Below, in pieces: positions 54,328 through 62,447 of a DNA stretch of 64,000 nt. This DNA comes from Candidatus Brocadiaceae bacterium S225. Lineage in GTDB: Bacteria > Planctomycetota > Brocadiia > Brocadiales > Scalinduaceae. The DNA lies in assembly GCA_007859995.1 (NCBI GenBank), contig SMSL01000006.1, forward strand, positions 100,806-164,805. Direction: 5' to 3'. Under the pieces are notes generated by a model. That model did not search any database. It saw only the letters and a list, made by a program, of their open reading frames with translations, and had not been told where the DNA came from. The translations under genes were made by a program, and so were the position numbers. Position 1 is the stretch's first letter; every line of letters begins with the position of its first letter.

Positions 54328-55791
54328 TTAAACCAGGCTGACTTGAGATTCTTCGCCTGTTGGCGGTGTTTCCTGCTCGAACTCAGCACCTACTGCGGAA
54401 AAGAATTTTTTCTTGACAGCATCAGAAGTTACTTTTAAAAGAGACGCCCTGTCATTTGCGTCACCAAGTATTCCGAGATTAATTGCTCCGGCTGCCATCG
54501 TTGCGTGACCGCCTGAATTTAACTCACCAAATGCACTCTGCAGAATCAGCCCTAGGTTTACTCTGGTATCTCTGCTTCTTGCAGATAATTGGACCTTATC
54601 GTCGTTTATCCCAAAAACAAGAACGGTGTATACGCCCTCTAAGTGCAGCATCATCTCTGCTGCCTGTGGCAATGCGTCTCTATCGCTAATAAACTCTACA
54701 AATGACGCAAGGTATGAACCCCTTATTTCTTTATTTCTTATTGCTCTGCCAATTATATCCAGAGTTTCTAAACTCATGGGAGGATGCTCTAACTGGCTCA
54801 TAATATCTTTATCCACCAGTGGTGAGAGGTATGATGCGGCATTCATATCATCCGGAGATGTATTTCTTGTAAACTCCCTTGTGTCCGTACGAATGCCGTA
54901 TAATAAGGCCGTAGCAAGCGAGGTATCCGGTTTCAGGTTTAACTGACGTATGTACTTAGTCATAATTGTTGCGGTTGCACCTATGTTAATTTGAATATCA
55001 ACAAAATCACCCTTAACCGAGCTGAGATCTACCTGGTGATGATCAAATATAAAATTAGGTGTTACCTCTTCAGGTAAGACGTTGTTCCTTGCAGGAATCG
55101 ATGCTTCAATTAATGCAATCTTACCTGCAGACCGTACTACTTCCATTACGGCTTCTTTTGTTTTTATACTTATCAAATCAATATTTAATAAATTAATTAA
55201 TGTCTTGTTTTTCTGGTGACTGATAGTACCGCCATAATAGATCTTGCTTTCGACGTCACAGTGCTTGCAGATATATTTCAGGGTAAGTCCTGAGGCAATC
55301 GCATCAGGGTCAGGATTGTCCTGTAGGAAGATTGCCATCTCTTTGCCGTTTGATTCTTTGATCATGTTAACTAATGTAAAGGCGGAAAGTTTCATTTTGA
55401 CATTTTCAAATGCGGACAATACTGTATTTGTCAGAATAGTACCTGTATTCAATATTATATCGGCACCGTTTAACTCCAGTACTTTAGCCTCTTCGTCATT
55501 ATATGCCTTTGCCAGGACAAAATTATTTGGCAGTTTCTCCTTTAATCTCTTCACCAGTGACAGATTACCATCAAAATCCCCGGTGAGGATTGCAAATATA
55601 ATAGAGTTATCGCGGTACTGAGAGTTCAAATCAAATGCTTGCATGTCTGACGCCATTACCTTAATGCCTTGTTTCTTCCATGAAGATAAGACTTTCTCGT
55701 CCTTGTCTACGACCAATACCTCTCTGCCGGCATTGCTCAGTGCATCAACAACAGCGTTTCCCGTAACACCACAACCAAAAATAATGTACAT
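54328..55791 (-). CDS. RCK_N (TrkA-N) and DHH/DHHA1 phosphoesterase fusion
   Basis: Residues ~1-115 are an NAD-binding RCK_N domain (MYIIFGCGVTGNAVVDALSNAGREVLVVDKDE, ASDMQAFDLNSQYRDNSIIFAIL). Residues ~150-470 are a DHH-DHHA1 unit: LQDNPDPDAIASGLTL, FIFDHHQVDLSSVKGDFVDI with the DHH motif, GIRTDTREFTR, and the DHHA1 end AFGELNSGGHATMAAGAINLG. DHH-DHHA1 proteins hydrolyse short oligonucleotides or cyclic dinucleotides; the RCK domain would add nucleotide sensing. The domain order is known in several phyla. Substrate unknown. Confidence 0.85.
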   Translation of the reverse strand: MYIIFGCGVTGNAVVDALSNAGREVLVVDKDEKVLSSWKKQGIKVMASDMQAFDLNSQYRDNSIIFAILTGDFDGNLSLVKRLKEKLPNNFVLAKAYNDEEAKVLELNGADIILNTGTILTNTVLSAFENVKMKLSAFTLVNMIKESNGKEMAIFLQDNPDPDAIASGLTLKYICKHCDVESKIYYGGTISHQKNKTLINLLNIDLISIKTKEAVMEVVRSAGKIALIEASIPARNNVLPEEVTPNFIFDHHQVDLSSVKGDFVDIQINIGATATIMTKYIRQLNLKPDTSLATALLYGIRTDTREFTRNTSPDDMNAASYLSPLVDKDIMSQLEHPPMSLETLDIIGRAIRNKEIRGSYLASFVEFISDRDALPQAAEMMLHLEGVYTVLVFGINDDKVQLSARSRDTRVNLGLILQSAFGELNSGGHATMAAGAINLGILGDANDRASLLKVTSDAVKKKFFSAVGAEFEQETPPTGEESQVSLV

Positions 55792-56178
55792 AAAATATTC
55801 TCCGACTACGAAAATTTAATATATCAATTTAACATTATAACTGCATATAAAACCACGTTAAAATAGTTAAGTGTGCAGGATGGCAAACTTTTCCTATTCC
55901 TTCAGCTTCTTTGCAATATGACAAAATCAATTAGCCGTTATGCTAATTTATTATAATGGTGACTGGGTTAAATGACTTGCTCTATATGTAAAATACTTTT
56001 ACGTATGTATTTTTTTTTTAGCGGGAAAGAAATGTGAATTTAAGAACCCGTGGATTATACTTTTATTTACTAAACTGTCAATATTAAAAAAAATGAAGGT
56101 TACAGGCTTTACAATCATGATGAAAGTTTGGCCGTAAGCCCAGATCGCCCTTCATGTGTTTAAAACTATCTCCTACTG
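55792..56178. other. Gene-free region
   Basis: About 390 AT-rich bases between the RCK/DHH gene and the integrase relic show no open frame with coding character, no terminator and no repeat that could be recognised. Confidence 0.4.
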
Positions 56179-56391
56179 TTGCCAACGATCTATGCAGCGT
56201 TGATATCTCTTCCGCACGATTTGACAACTCTCTCACTCAACTTGTCTCACAAAGTCACTATTCAGACGACTATTGACAGGTATGGATACTTGCTCAAGGG
56301 GGGGGATACGGAACAGGCGATGAAACTTGAAAATGCCCTTAATTACACAGAGCATCCTGGTGACTCTTCGGGTTCTGCTAGAAGATCATAA
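56179..56391 (+). pseudogene. C-terminal relic of a tyrosine recombinase (integrase)
   Basis: The frame TTLSLNLSHKVTIQTTIDRYGYLLKGGDTEQAMKLENALN matches the end of phage-type integrases, where L(G/S)H..I.TT..RY.HL carries the last catalytic His/Trp and Tyr residues. The upstream catalytic domain is absent. It ends next to the terminator and tRNA fragment, exactly where an integrase gene of a tRNA-integrated element would sit. It is probably the scar of an earlier element at the same site. It contains a run of eight G. Confidence 0.6.
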
Positions 56392-56425
56392 AAAAAAGGA
56401 CTCAGAGCAAAGCCCTAAGTCCTTT
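56390..56425 (-). terminator. Intrinsic terminator of the tRNA-Met locus
   Basis: On the minus strand AAGGACTTAGGGC...GAGTCCTT forms a stem followed by seven T (56391-56397 as A on the + strand). It lies 6 bases past the CCA end of the tRNA fragment and would end that transcript. Confidence 0.75.
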
Positions 56426-56430
56426 AAAAT

Positions 56431-56476
56431 TGGTAGCGGGGACAGGATTTGAACCTGCGACCTTCGGGTTATGAGC
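56431..56476 (-). tRNA. 3' part of tRNA-Met (CAT), candidate attachment site
   Basis: The minus strand reads GGCTCATAACCCGAAGGTCG, then CAGGTTCAAATCCTG (T arm) and TCCCCGCTACCA. That is the anticodon loop with CAT, variable loop, T arm, 3' acceptor strand and encoded CCA. The 5' half is missing: the sequence beyond GGCTCAT (from 56477 up) does not pair as an anticodon, D or acceptor arm. A 3' tRNA fragment is the hallmark of an att site left by integrase at one end of an element. The intact gene should lie to the right, beyond the window. Confidence 0.85.
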
Positions 56477-56569
56477 CGTTTTAGAGGCAAAACCTGGAAT
56501 AAACAGAAATAAGTAAGGCCTTATTATCAATGGTTTTGTGACTATTCGATAGTAGGGTCTTACTTGCTG

Positions 56570-56613
56570 TTTTCTACTGTTTTCTGTTGTCTTGTTAGAA
56601 GATTGTTAGAAGA
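56570..56613 (+). repeat. Paired direct repeats near the att site
   Basis: CTGTTTTCTA/CTGTTTTCTG is followed by TTGTTAGAAGA twice in tandem, about 100 bp from the tRNA fragment. Short direct repeats at this distance could be arm-type sites for an integrase; that role is inferred. Confidence 0.45.
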
Positions 56614-56726
56614 AATCAAACCACTGACCGTTTGAATGGCATTCTGACAAAAGTGTGTTATTATCATTTTGTTCTATTTTGCACTGTTTTGCTAAGTCTT
56701 TGTCAAACATGTAGTTTGCTCGATTT

Positions 56727-56771
56727 ATAGGTCATTACGGAGAGTCATTTCGACTTTCCGTTTTGACCTAT
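56727..56771. other. 45-base imperfect palindrome with symmetric bulges
   Basis: ATAGGTCA, ACGGA and AGTC (56727-56746) pair with GACT, TCCGT and TGACCTAT (56752-56771), separated by symmetric TT/TT and G/T mismatches and closed by a 5-base loop. It lies in the gene-free left end of the element (56478-57282), which otherwise shows nothing. A single-strand origin, transfer origin or folded recombination site are possible roles. Confidence 0.6.
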
Positions 56772-57282
56772 TTTGCATCGTTACTTCACATTTACTTCAC
56801 ACCCACACCCTTTAATCAAATACATCAGAAATTTCATAATTCTAAGTCTAGCGGAGTATACCCGTTTCAAGCATAATATCATTCGGGAAAGCAAGATGAA
56901 TGGTCTCTATGTACTTACTATCAATAATGACAAGAGTCTAGCTTGTTACCATTCCCCTTAAACATCATTCACATATCAAGCGTTATGTAGTGGTAAAATT
57001 TGATATGTTATAGCCTTTATTTCCGCTTGACTTCTAGAATTTATTGCTTTAACATTACAATTCTCCATTCTAAAAACACAAAACTTGTTCTACGAAATAT
57101 GATGTGGATATGAATTTCAGATAAAGTCTATTTTTAGAAGGATTTAAAAATATATACTTTCTTGCCAGAAGAGAGGTTTCTTGTAAATTTGAATAAGCAT
57201 AGATTATCACAGTTATACAAGCCAACGGCATTTTATTTGCTCAAACTTAAGGCATCGTTAGGGAATTTAATGGAGATAAACT

Positions 57283-57687
57283 TTGAGTGCAGCACCCGTA
57301 AAACCAGTAATTAAATCATTCCTAATTGCTGACACGGTAATTCAGGAGCAGATTTCAAATAAATGGAGTGCAATTGGAATATTTGATAGACTATACTCTA
57401 CAAGATTCCCTTTAAAACATCACAGTTTAAGCTTGTATATTTGCCTTGCTGATGCGGAAGGTGATTACAATATCCGTGTTGAGTTTTGTGATGCGGAAAG
57501 CCGCAAATTAGCTCTTTTCGAAGGTATAACATTGAATGTTCCATCAAGGCTGCAATCTGTAGACTTTGGGATTCGGACTAGAGACTTGCCAATACCAAAG
57601 GCGGGCAAATATTCTTTCGATCTTTATTTTAATGATCAAAGTGCCGGAAGCGTTCAATTATCAGTTGAAAAGGTTGAATTAAAATGA
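57283..57687 (+). CDS. DUF6941-like beta-rich protein
   Basis: A TTG start has GGAG 7 bases upstream. The 134-residue product (KSFLIADTVIQEQISNKWSAIGIFDRLYSTRFPLKHHSLSLYICLADAEGDYNIRVEF... AGKYSFDLYFNDQSAGSVQLSVEKVEL) is an all-beta domain. It begins with the ADxxxxDxxxxKxSxxGIF pattern I associate with DUF6941. Proteins of this kind are cytoplasmic and have no established function. It opens a three-gene group with an unknown protein and a HEPN-like protein. Confidence 0.65.
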   Translation: MSAAPVKPVIKSFLIADTVIQEQISNKWSAIGIFDRLYSTRFPLKHHSLSLYICLADAEGDYNIRVEFCDAESRKLALFEGITLNVPSRLQSVDFGIRTRDLPIPKAGKYSFDLYFNDQSAGSVQLSVEKVELK

Positions 57688-57725
57688 ATTCCTACCGATG
57701 ATTCTTAAAATGGAAAGGAGAAGAA

Positions 57726-58136
57726 ATGGTAACTAATACAAAAGAAAGTAATATAATCTTTATTGATCCAGCGGCAGAAACTTTTGAACATGAGAAACCA
57801 GTAGTTCAGCAAACTAGATTGCCAGATGTTCTACAATGGCAGACTCCGGGTTTGTACCTTACTGATAAAATGGCAAGTAACTCTTTGGTTCGGTTTATCG
57901 GGGAGAAAATGCAAACAGACTACTTGCAAACTATTATTGTGGTTGATGATGACCCAGAAGATTTAGTTGACAATATTTTTTCCGTTGAACAGGAAATGTA
58001 TAAAAAATTTAAAAATTTACGATTTGACGTAAGATTACGTGTTATTCCAATCAATGAAACTATTGAGATTATCCAGAAGTCAACTATAAATCTTTATGAC
58101 AGAGAAGAATTCAAGTCTATTTTACCTGATGAGTGA
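57726..58136 (+). CDS. Uncharacterised protein, partner of the HEPN-like gene
   Basis: The 136-residue product follows AAAGGAGAAGAA, a good ribosome-binding site. It reads VTNTKESNIIFIDPAAETFE at the start and has a central conserved-looking alpha/beta stretch (DYLQTIIVVDDDPEDLVDNIFSVEQEMYKKFKNLRFDVRLRVIP). This resembles the small partner proteins found with HEPN-type proteins, but no family can be named. Its end overlaps the next gene. Confidence 0.6.
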   Translation: MVTNTKESNIIFIDPAAETFEHEKPVVQQTRLPDVLQWQTPGLYLTDKMASNSLVRFIGEKMQTDYLQTIIVVDDDPEDLVDNIFSVEQEMYKKFKNLRFDVRLRVIPINETIEIIQKSTINLYDREEFKSILPDE

Positions 58137-58572
58137 TATAACTAAATACCTTAATTTAGTAGAGCATAACACAAGACTTCTTGATTTAATTACTGGAACA
58201 CGACCAGTTCATTTAAGAAATGATGATTTTTCAGACTGGCAGGTTACCGTACTATTTTATATGAGTTGTATTTATCTTAAAGCGGTATGTGTTTTGTTTG
58301 GTGAAGATGTACAGGATCACTATACTTTAAGACAATTGATTAACACTCGAAAAGAGATTTATGAGGACAATATTGCGAGATATTATCGGCATATTGAGGA
58401 AGCGAGTAGAGACGCAAGATATGAAGGAAGAAAATTCGATAAAAAGTTCATTGAAGATAGAATTTTGCCGAAATTTTATAAAGTTAAAGAGCGTGCAATA
58501 AGTATCTTAAAAGATAATAATGTTACTGATATTCCAGAAACAGACATAGGTTTCTTGTTAGAGAGATTATGA
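58096..58572 (+). CDS. HEPN-like protein
   Basis: The 158-residue all-helical product shows DDFSDWQVTVLFYMSCIYLK, which is close to the DWA...FYAALH start of HEPN-type nucleotide-binding proteins. It also has IARYYRHIEEASRDARYEGR near residue 105, the YxxL..S.xARY end of that fold. A strict Rx4-6H RNase motif is not present (RYYRH has a spacing of three), so activity is uncertain. The ATG at 58129 is an alternative start. The overlap of 8-41 bp with the previous gene implies a functional pair, possibly toxin-antitoxin-like. Confidence 0.55.
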   Translation: MTEKNSSLFYLMSDITKYLNLVEHNTRLLDLITGTRPVHLRNDDFSDWQVTVLFYMSCIYLKAVCVLFGEDVQDHYTLRQLINTRKEIYEDNIARYYRHIEEASRDARYEGRKFDKKFIEDRILPKFYKVKERAISILKDNNVTDIPETDIGFLLERL

Positions 58573-58636
58573 AGAATAAGAGTATCCTCCATACAGCCTC
58601 ACCTATTATCCTCTGTGCATTAGTGGTCGGATTAAG

Positions 58637-58870
58637 TTAACCTACTGAATTTATTACGTTTTTTTCCTTCAAAATGGCTTTTTCTGTATCTATATGAGCA
58701 TTGTAAGGGGCAATTGGCACATTAAGTTCATACATATCATTACCCTCAACCACATTCCACTTTCCCCCTTTGATGTCTTCTCTAAAAGGAATAAAAGCTT
58801 CGCACAGGTACAAAGAACGGCTTGAATAATTCATATAAAAATACAAGTATTTAATAATTTTGCTTGACAA
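58637..58870 (-). CDS. Small hypothetical protein, divergent from the RHH gene
   Basis: A 77-codon frame (MNYSSRSLYLCEAFIPFRED... NVPIAPYNAHIDTEKAILKE) lies on the minus strand and points away from the ribbon-helix-helix gene. The sequence looks protein-like, but no motif is recognised and the start is unclear: its first codons overlap the -35 box of the opposite promoter. Confidence 0.35.
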   Translation of the reverse strand: MSSKIIKYLYFYMNYSSRSLYLCEAFIPFREDIKGGKWNVVEGNDMYELNVPIAPYNAHIDTEKAILKEKNVINSVG

Positions 58871-58929
58871 ATTAATTATTATGTATTATTTATTTTATAA
58901 ATGTTTAACATTTGTTAACTATTAAACAT
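58864..58929 (+). promoter_or_regulatory. Promoter with overlapping palindromic operator
   Basis: TTGACA (58864-58869), 17 bases, then TATTTA (58887-58892) form a sigma70-type promoter. Between it and the start codon are nested dyads: TTAACATTTGTTAA at 58905-58918, and ATGTTTAA (58901-58908) with TTAAACAT (58922-58929), the latter overlapping the ATG. This layout fits autorepression by the RHH protein it drives. Confidence 0.65.
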
Positions 58930-59563
58930 GGCAAAAAAAGAAGAATTTGTAGGAATAAGAATTAGCAAAGAATTTAAAAACTTCTTGGAAAAGAAGGCAA
59001 AAAAAAGCGGTATTTCTCTATCCAGACTGATTGATGAAAGCCTTCTTGATAATTTTAAAGAAGATAAGGAATTCATATTAAACAACATTAACAAAAGAAA
59101 GCAAGAAAGACCTGTTTACTGGAAAGAGTTAGATAAATCTCCAATAATAAGGGAGTTTGAAAATTTTATTGCAATTCTCTACACGGAATTCTTAAACCCT
59201 ATAAGTAAGACCGGAACAGGCTATCAACCTGTTATACTTATAGGCTGGATTCATCATATTTTAAATGCAACGATCAAGCATTGTGATTCGATACCTGAAG
59301 AGCATAAACGCCAAGTAGCTAGTCATTTTATTAACTCATTAGGTAAAGCTCTTATAGAGGGACTTGCATATATAAAGTCTAATGACAAGGAAACCCAGGG
59401 AGAAATAATAGATATGAAAATGGACTTGGCGGAAAAGGCATGCTACCATTTTACAGCCTTGGCATTTGCTAAAGACTCTTATACAAAAATAAAGACAGAA
59501 CTTGAAAAAGTACGTAAGGAATTATTAAAGGAATTAAAAGAAAATAGTAAAACAGGAGCATAG
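58928..59563 (+). CDS. Ribbon-helix-helix (CopG-like) DNA-binding protein with helical extension
   Basis: The first ~45 residues (EEFVGIRISKEFKNFLEKKAKKSGISLSRLIDESLLDNF) are a ribbon-helix-helix domain: a beta-strand VGIRIS followed by two helices with the Gly-Ile-Ser turn. The remaining ~160 residues are helical (YQPVILIGWIHHILNATIKH, MKMDLAEKACYHFTALAFAK) and not recognised. Plasmid and phage repressors often have this plan. The palindromic promoter in front suggests it represses itself and controls copy number or excision of the element. Confidence 0.7.
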   Translation: MAKKEEFVGIRISKEFKNFLEKKAKKSGISLSRLIDESLLDNFKEDKEFILNNINKRKQERPVYWKELDKSPIIREFENFIAILYTEFLNPISKTGTGYQPVILIGWIHHILNATIKHCDSIPEEHKRQVASHFINSLGKALIEGLAYIKSNDKETQGEIIDMKMDLAEKACYHFTALAFAKDSYTKIKTELEKVRKELLKELKENSKTGA

Positions 59564-59567
59564 TAAG

Positions 59568-59741
59568 ATGGAGTACGATCTTCTTCAAAGTGGTAATTGT
59601 CCAATATGCAAAACAAAACTTAAAGTCGAAACAGATGAATATATAAGTTATAAATCTAGACATGTAAGTATATATAAATTAGATGGAAAGGTAGAAACGA
59701 AGTGCCCTATATGTAAAAGAATGATTGTGGATAAAAGATAA
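59568..59741 (+). CDS. 57-residue zinc-ribbon protein
   Basis: Starting 4 bases after the RHH gene with GGAG upstream, the product begins MEYDLLQSGNCPICKTKLKV and ends ETKCPICKRMIVDKR. The two CPIC knuckles about 36 residues apart form a compact zinc ribbon, similar in plan to Com-type (phage Mu) translational activators. It is immediately followed by a strong terminator, so RHH plus this gene form one operon. Confidence 0.65.
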   Translation: MEYDLLQSGNCPICKTKLKVETDEYISYKSRHVSIYKLDGKVETKCPICKRMIVDKR

Positions 59742-59790
59742 TAAATTTTATTATCTTTGTAATCGGTAAAGAAGTCTCTAGAAGACAAAG

Positions 59791-59838
59791 AAGCCGAGAT
59801 TTTAGTTGATACATTCAACTATAGTCTCGGCTTTTTTT
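59791..59838 (+). terminator. Intrinsic terminator with two-step stem
   Basis: AAGCCGAGA pairs with TCTCGGCTT and an inner TAGTTGA pairs with TCAACTA; seven T follow. It closes the RHH/zinc-ribbon operon. Confidence 0.9.
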
Positions 59839-59906
59839 ATTGAATTTTTCTGGAAGTACAGAAAAGCCAGCATGTAGGGGATAGTAAATTGATGCTGTGA
59901 TGAACA

Positions 59907-59957
59907 ACACAAATATCTTTTATTTTCTGTTTTGTAGAAATTTAAAGATATTTGTGT
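59907..59957. repeat. 14-bp perfect inverted repeat
   Basis: ACACAAATATCTTT at 59907-59920 is repeated inverted at 59944-59957 with a 23-base spacer. No T-run and no gene in the surrounding 59842-60095. It could be a protein-binding site or a MITE end. Confidence 0.5.
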
Positions 59958-60095
59958 CTTGGGAATAAATATAGAGATGGACGGAGAAAAAAGTGTTACT
60001 CCTTCTCTCTTTGCGCAGTGTTTTGTACGAAGCAAAGTGTGAAGGCATATAAGATGAACTAGCGGGAGTTTTTGTAATTGAAAAGTCCTTATTTC

Positions 60096-62160
60096 ATTTA
60101 ACACAGATTTTCATACAGATTTAATACCCTAATTTTATGATGTTGTCCATAGACGGTATTTAATTTTTCTTTTTTCCAGCCAAGGGATTTTTATATTTTT
60201 ATATTTCTTGATAGCTTCCATTAAAATCTGAAGATGCCTTTTCTTTTTCATCTCCACTATTATGGAATCGTTCTCAATTTTGAATTGACCTCCATTGTCA
60301 AAAAACTTACTGCTTAAACTTCCTGATGTTTCATTCTCAAACCCAGCAAGATCCATAGCAATTACACGGTAGAAATTATGTGCCGCTATAGTCATCGTTA
60401 AATCAAAATCCACCTTTACCACTATGGACGATGAGAGTTTGTTAAGGTGAAAAAACTCTATTTGCTCTGAAATTCCTTTTTCTACATTCCAACGTTTTCC
60501 ATATTGTCTGATTATTTGTGAGGCAGTACGCTTTCTGTCATTGGTTAAGATAAATGCCTCTTTTTCATGACCATTGCCTGACACGACAATTTGCCTGAAA
60601 TATCTTGTTGTTTTGTTGAGCAGTATTTCTGATTCATAAATCTTCAATCTCATATGCTTACGGCTTGGGCCTTCGACTTTAATACTGTTCCATTCCTCAT
60701 CCGGTATTTTATGTAATTCTGCCAAAAGCTTTTTGCTTCTTCTGCGAAGGGTAATAAATTTTATCTTATCCTTATCAAGTTTTTCTAAATTTTCGTAGGT
60801 TGTAAATTTAGAATCAAAAATCAAACAGGACGGCTTCCTGCCTCCATCTTTCCAAAAATCAACAAACTCCAACACGCACTCTGCTTCATTACGATGCCTT
60901 ATCTCCGCATTAGAGTAACAAAAGATGCCGGTATCCGGATCTTGGCAAAGTACGGACAAAACGCTCTTTAGTCGTTTACCATATTTTCCTGACCAATTAT
61001 TCTCCAGAACACTGGCGTCGCCCCAATGAGGAATAGCAGTAAAGTCCATGTTCATGTGACGATCCGTTCGATACGAATAGCTGGATAATGTTCCATCTTT
61101 AGGTAACACATTAAGACTGCTGAAAAGCCCAAATCCTCTGTCCATAGCCCACAGGTCGTCTTGGCTATAGCGATTATGACCAGCAAGTTTCAGGGCAATA
61201 AAAGACAACACGTTTTGAACACTGGAGAGTTCAGAAGTTCCAGGATACTCCGCAAACTCAATCCACTGATCAACACATAGTCGTGCTAAAAGAGGAAGAA
61301 AGGGAAGAATACCTATTCCTCTTTCAGAATGAAATAACTGACCTTTATCAATGTTCCAGTCAATAGAATGGCTTCGCGGAGCTTTAATTATTTTGGAGAA
61401 TTGGAGTTTTCTCTCAATTTGTGTCCGCTTGGGTAAACGAGCAAATCCTTCTGCCGAGAGTACACGATCAATATAATCATGGGAAACTCTGTTTCCTTCT
61501 GCCTGAAGAGCACTTTTTATATCAAGTATGGAATAATTTTGTTTACGCAATCGAATTATTTTAACCTTCAATTGTGCTTTATCTGCATCAGGATTTCGTC
61601 CGGGATTTTTTGTTACAAAGAAATGCCTGGAATCAATTTGGTTGTTTTTTATAGCATTTACAAAATCCCGTTTCATCGCATTGATACTAAAAGTCGAATA
61701 GCCGAATCTTTTTGCAACATCCTTTGCCTTGATCTTTTCAACACACAAAGCTCTCATTGCTTCGTATTTCCTGTGAGTTATATGAGTAGAATTTAAAAAG
61801 AACTCCTTTATGTCCTTATTCATATAATTAGTATACATTGCATGAATAATAAGTAAATATAAAAAAGTCATTCTTGCATATTTTCAATGACTGTCGTTAT
61901 ACTTCCCCTTGAATTAGCGGTATTTATAGTACTTCAACAGTATTTTTAAATACGTCATGATAAATTACTTCCTGCTTTCAGTTCAGTAATTGAAACCTAC
62001 TATTCAGACATTAATACCTAATTTTAATTATATTGAAAATTCAACCTACTTGTGTGTCTTGTGGATTTGATAGGCTTATAAGGCATTTTAGCTTTCTGCA
62101 TGAACAAGAATTGAGTTAAAAAATTAGGGTATTAAATCTGTATGAAAATCTGTGTTAAAT
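60096..62160. mobile_element. Complete ~2.06-kb insertion sequence with 41-bp inverted repeats
   Basis: The first 41 bases (60096-60136, beginning ATTTAACACAGATTTTCATA) recur exactly inverted at 62120-62160. TTAA occurs at both borders (60098-60101 and 62155-62158), which would fit a TTAA target duplication with CACAG...CTGTG ends. It contains one leftward transposase gene and a ~250-bp untranslated lead (61872-62119). Identical repeats and an intact gene suggest recent arrival. Confidence 0.88.
60135..61823 (-). CDS. IS transposase, IS4-type DDE
   Basis: From the ATG at 61823 the protein is 562 residues. An N-terminal helix-turn-helix region (CVEKIKAKDVAKRFGYSTFSINAMKRDFVNAI, then LRKQNYSILDIKSALQAEGNRVSHDYIDRVL) precedes a DDE core. 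Likely catalytic blocks are DFTAIPHWGDASVLEN, LIFDSKFTTYENLEKLDKD and the YREK-like IIRQYGKRWNVEKGISEQIEFF. No stop or frameshift is seen, so it may be active. Its stop codon lies within 2 bases of the left terminal repeat. A longer frame to 61871 exists. Confidence 0.85.
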   Translation of the reverse strand: MNKDIKEFFLNSTHITHRKYEAMRALCVEKIKAKDVAKRFGYSTFSINAMKRDFVNAIKNNQIDSRHFFVTKNPGRNPDADKAQLKVKIIRLRKQNYSILDIKSALQAEGNRVSHDYIDRVLSAEGFARLPKRTQIERKLQFSKIIKAPRSHSIDWNIDKGQLFHSERGIGILPFLPLLARLCVDQWIEFAEYPGTSELSSVQNVLSFIALKLAGHNRYSQDDLWAMDRGFGLFSSLNVLPKDGTLSSYSYRTDRHMNMDFTAIPHWGDASVLENNWSGKYGKRLKSVLSVLCQDPDTGIFCYSNAEIRHRNEAECVLEFVDFWKDGGRKPSCLIFDSKFTTYENLEKLDKDKIKFITLRRRSKKLLAELHKIPDEEWNSIKVEGPSRKHMRLKIYESEILLNKTTRYFRQIVVSGNGHEKEAFILTNDRKRTASQIIRQYGKRWNVEKGISEQIEFFHLNKLSSSIVVKVDFDLTMTIAAHNFYRVIAMDLAGFENETSGSLSSKFFDNGGQFKIENDSIIVEMKKKRHLQILMEAIKKYKNIKIPWLEKRKIKYRLWTTS

Positions 62161-62285
62161 AAATGGAATTGGTGCAGATTGAATAGCCAGGATAAAGAAC
62201 GATATTAAAAATCAATTCTGATTATTAATAATGTAAAGGATTAGAGAGCGTTTAAGAGATTACAAGAAGTACTTATGATAAATAC

Positions 62286-62356
62286 GGTGGTGCGTGTGTG
62301 CGTAGTGAACGGAGCACACCGCGTGAGTGCAACGAAGCGCACACGCACGCACCACT
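62286..62356. other. GC-rich palindrome with internal repeats, candidate replication origin
   Basis: In otherwise AT-rich DNA, GTGGTGCGTGTGTGCG (62287-62302) pairs with CGCACACGCACGCACCAC (62338-62355), with a 2-base bulge. The loop holds two related units, AGTGAACGGAGCACACCGCG and AGTGCAACGAAGCGCACACG. A second dyad GGGTGC/GCACCC lies at 62386-62413. The block sits 90 bp before the initiator gene, the usual place of a double-strand origin or iterons. The rest of 62161-62447 holds nothing else. Confidence 0.6.
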
Positions 62357-62447
62357 CAGGATATTAGGCAATTTATTACATAGTTGGGTGCGAAGCCTAG
62401 TAACACAGCACCCTTAAATTACATGATTTAATTAGAAAGGAGTAAAA

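Noticed and set aside
56773..56961. 62-codon frame in the left end of the element
   Set aside because: No ribosome-binding site and no motif; it covers the att-proximal region expected to be non-coding.
62286..62356. CRISPR-like array
   Set aside because: There are only two imperfect repeat units without spacers of constant length and no cas genes; a palindromic origin fits better.
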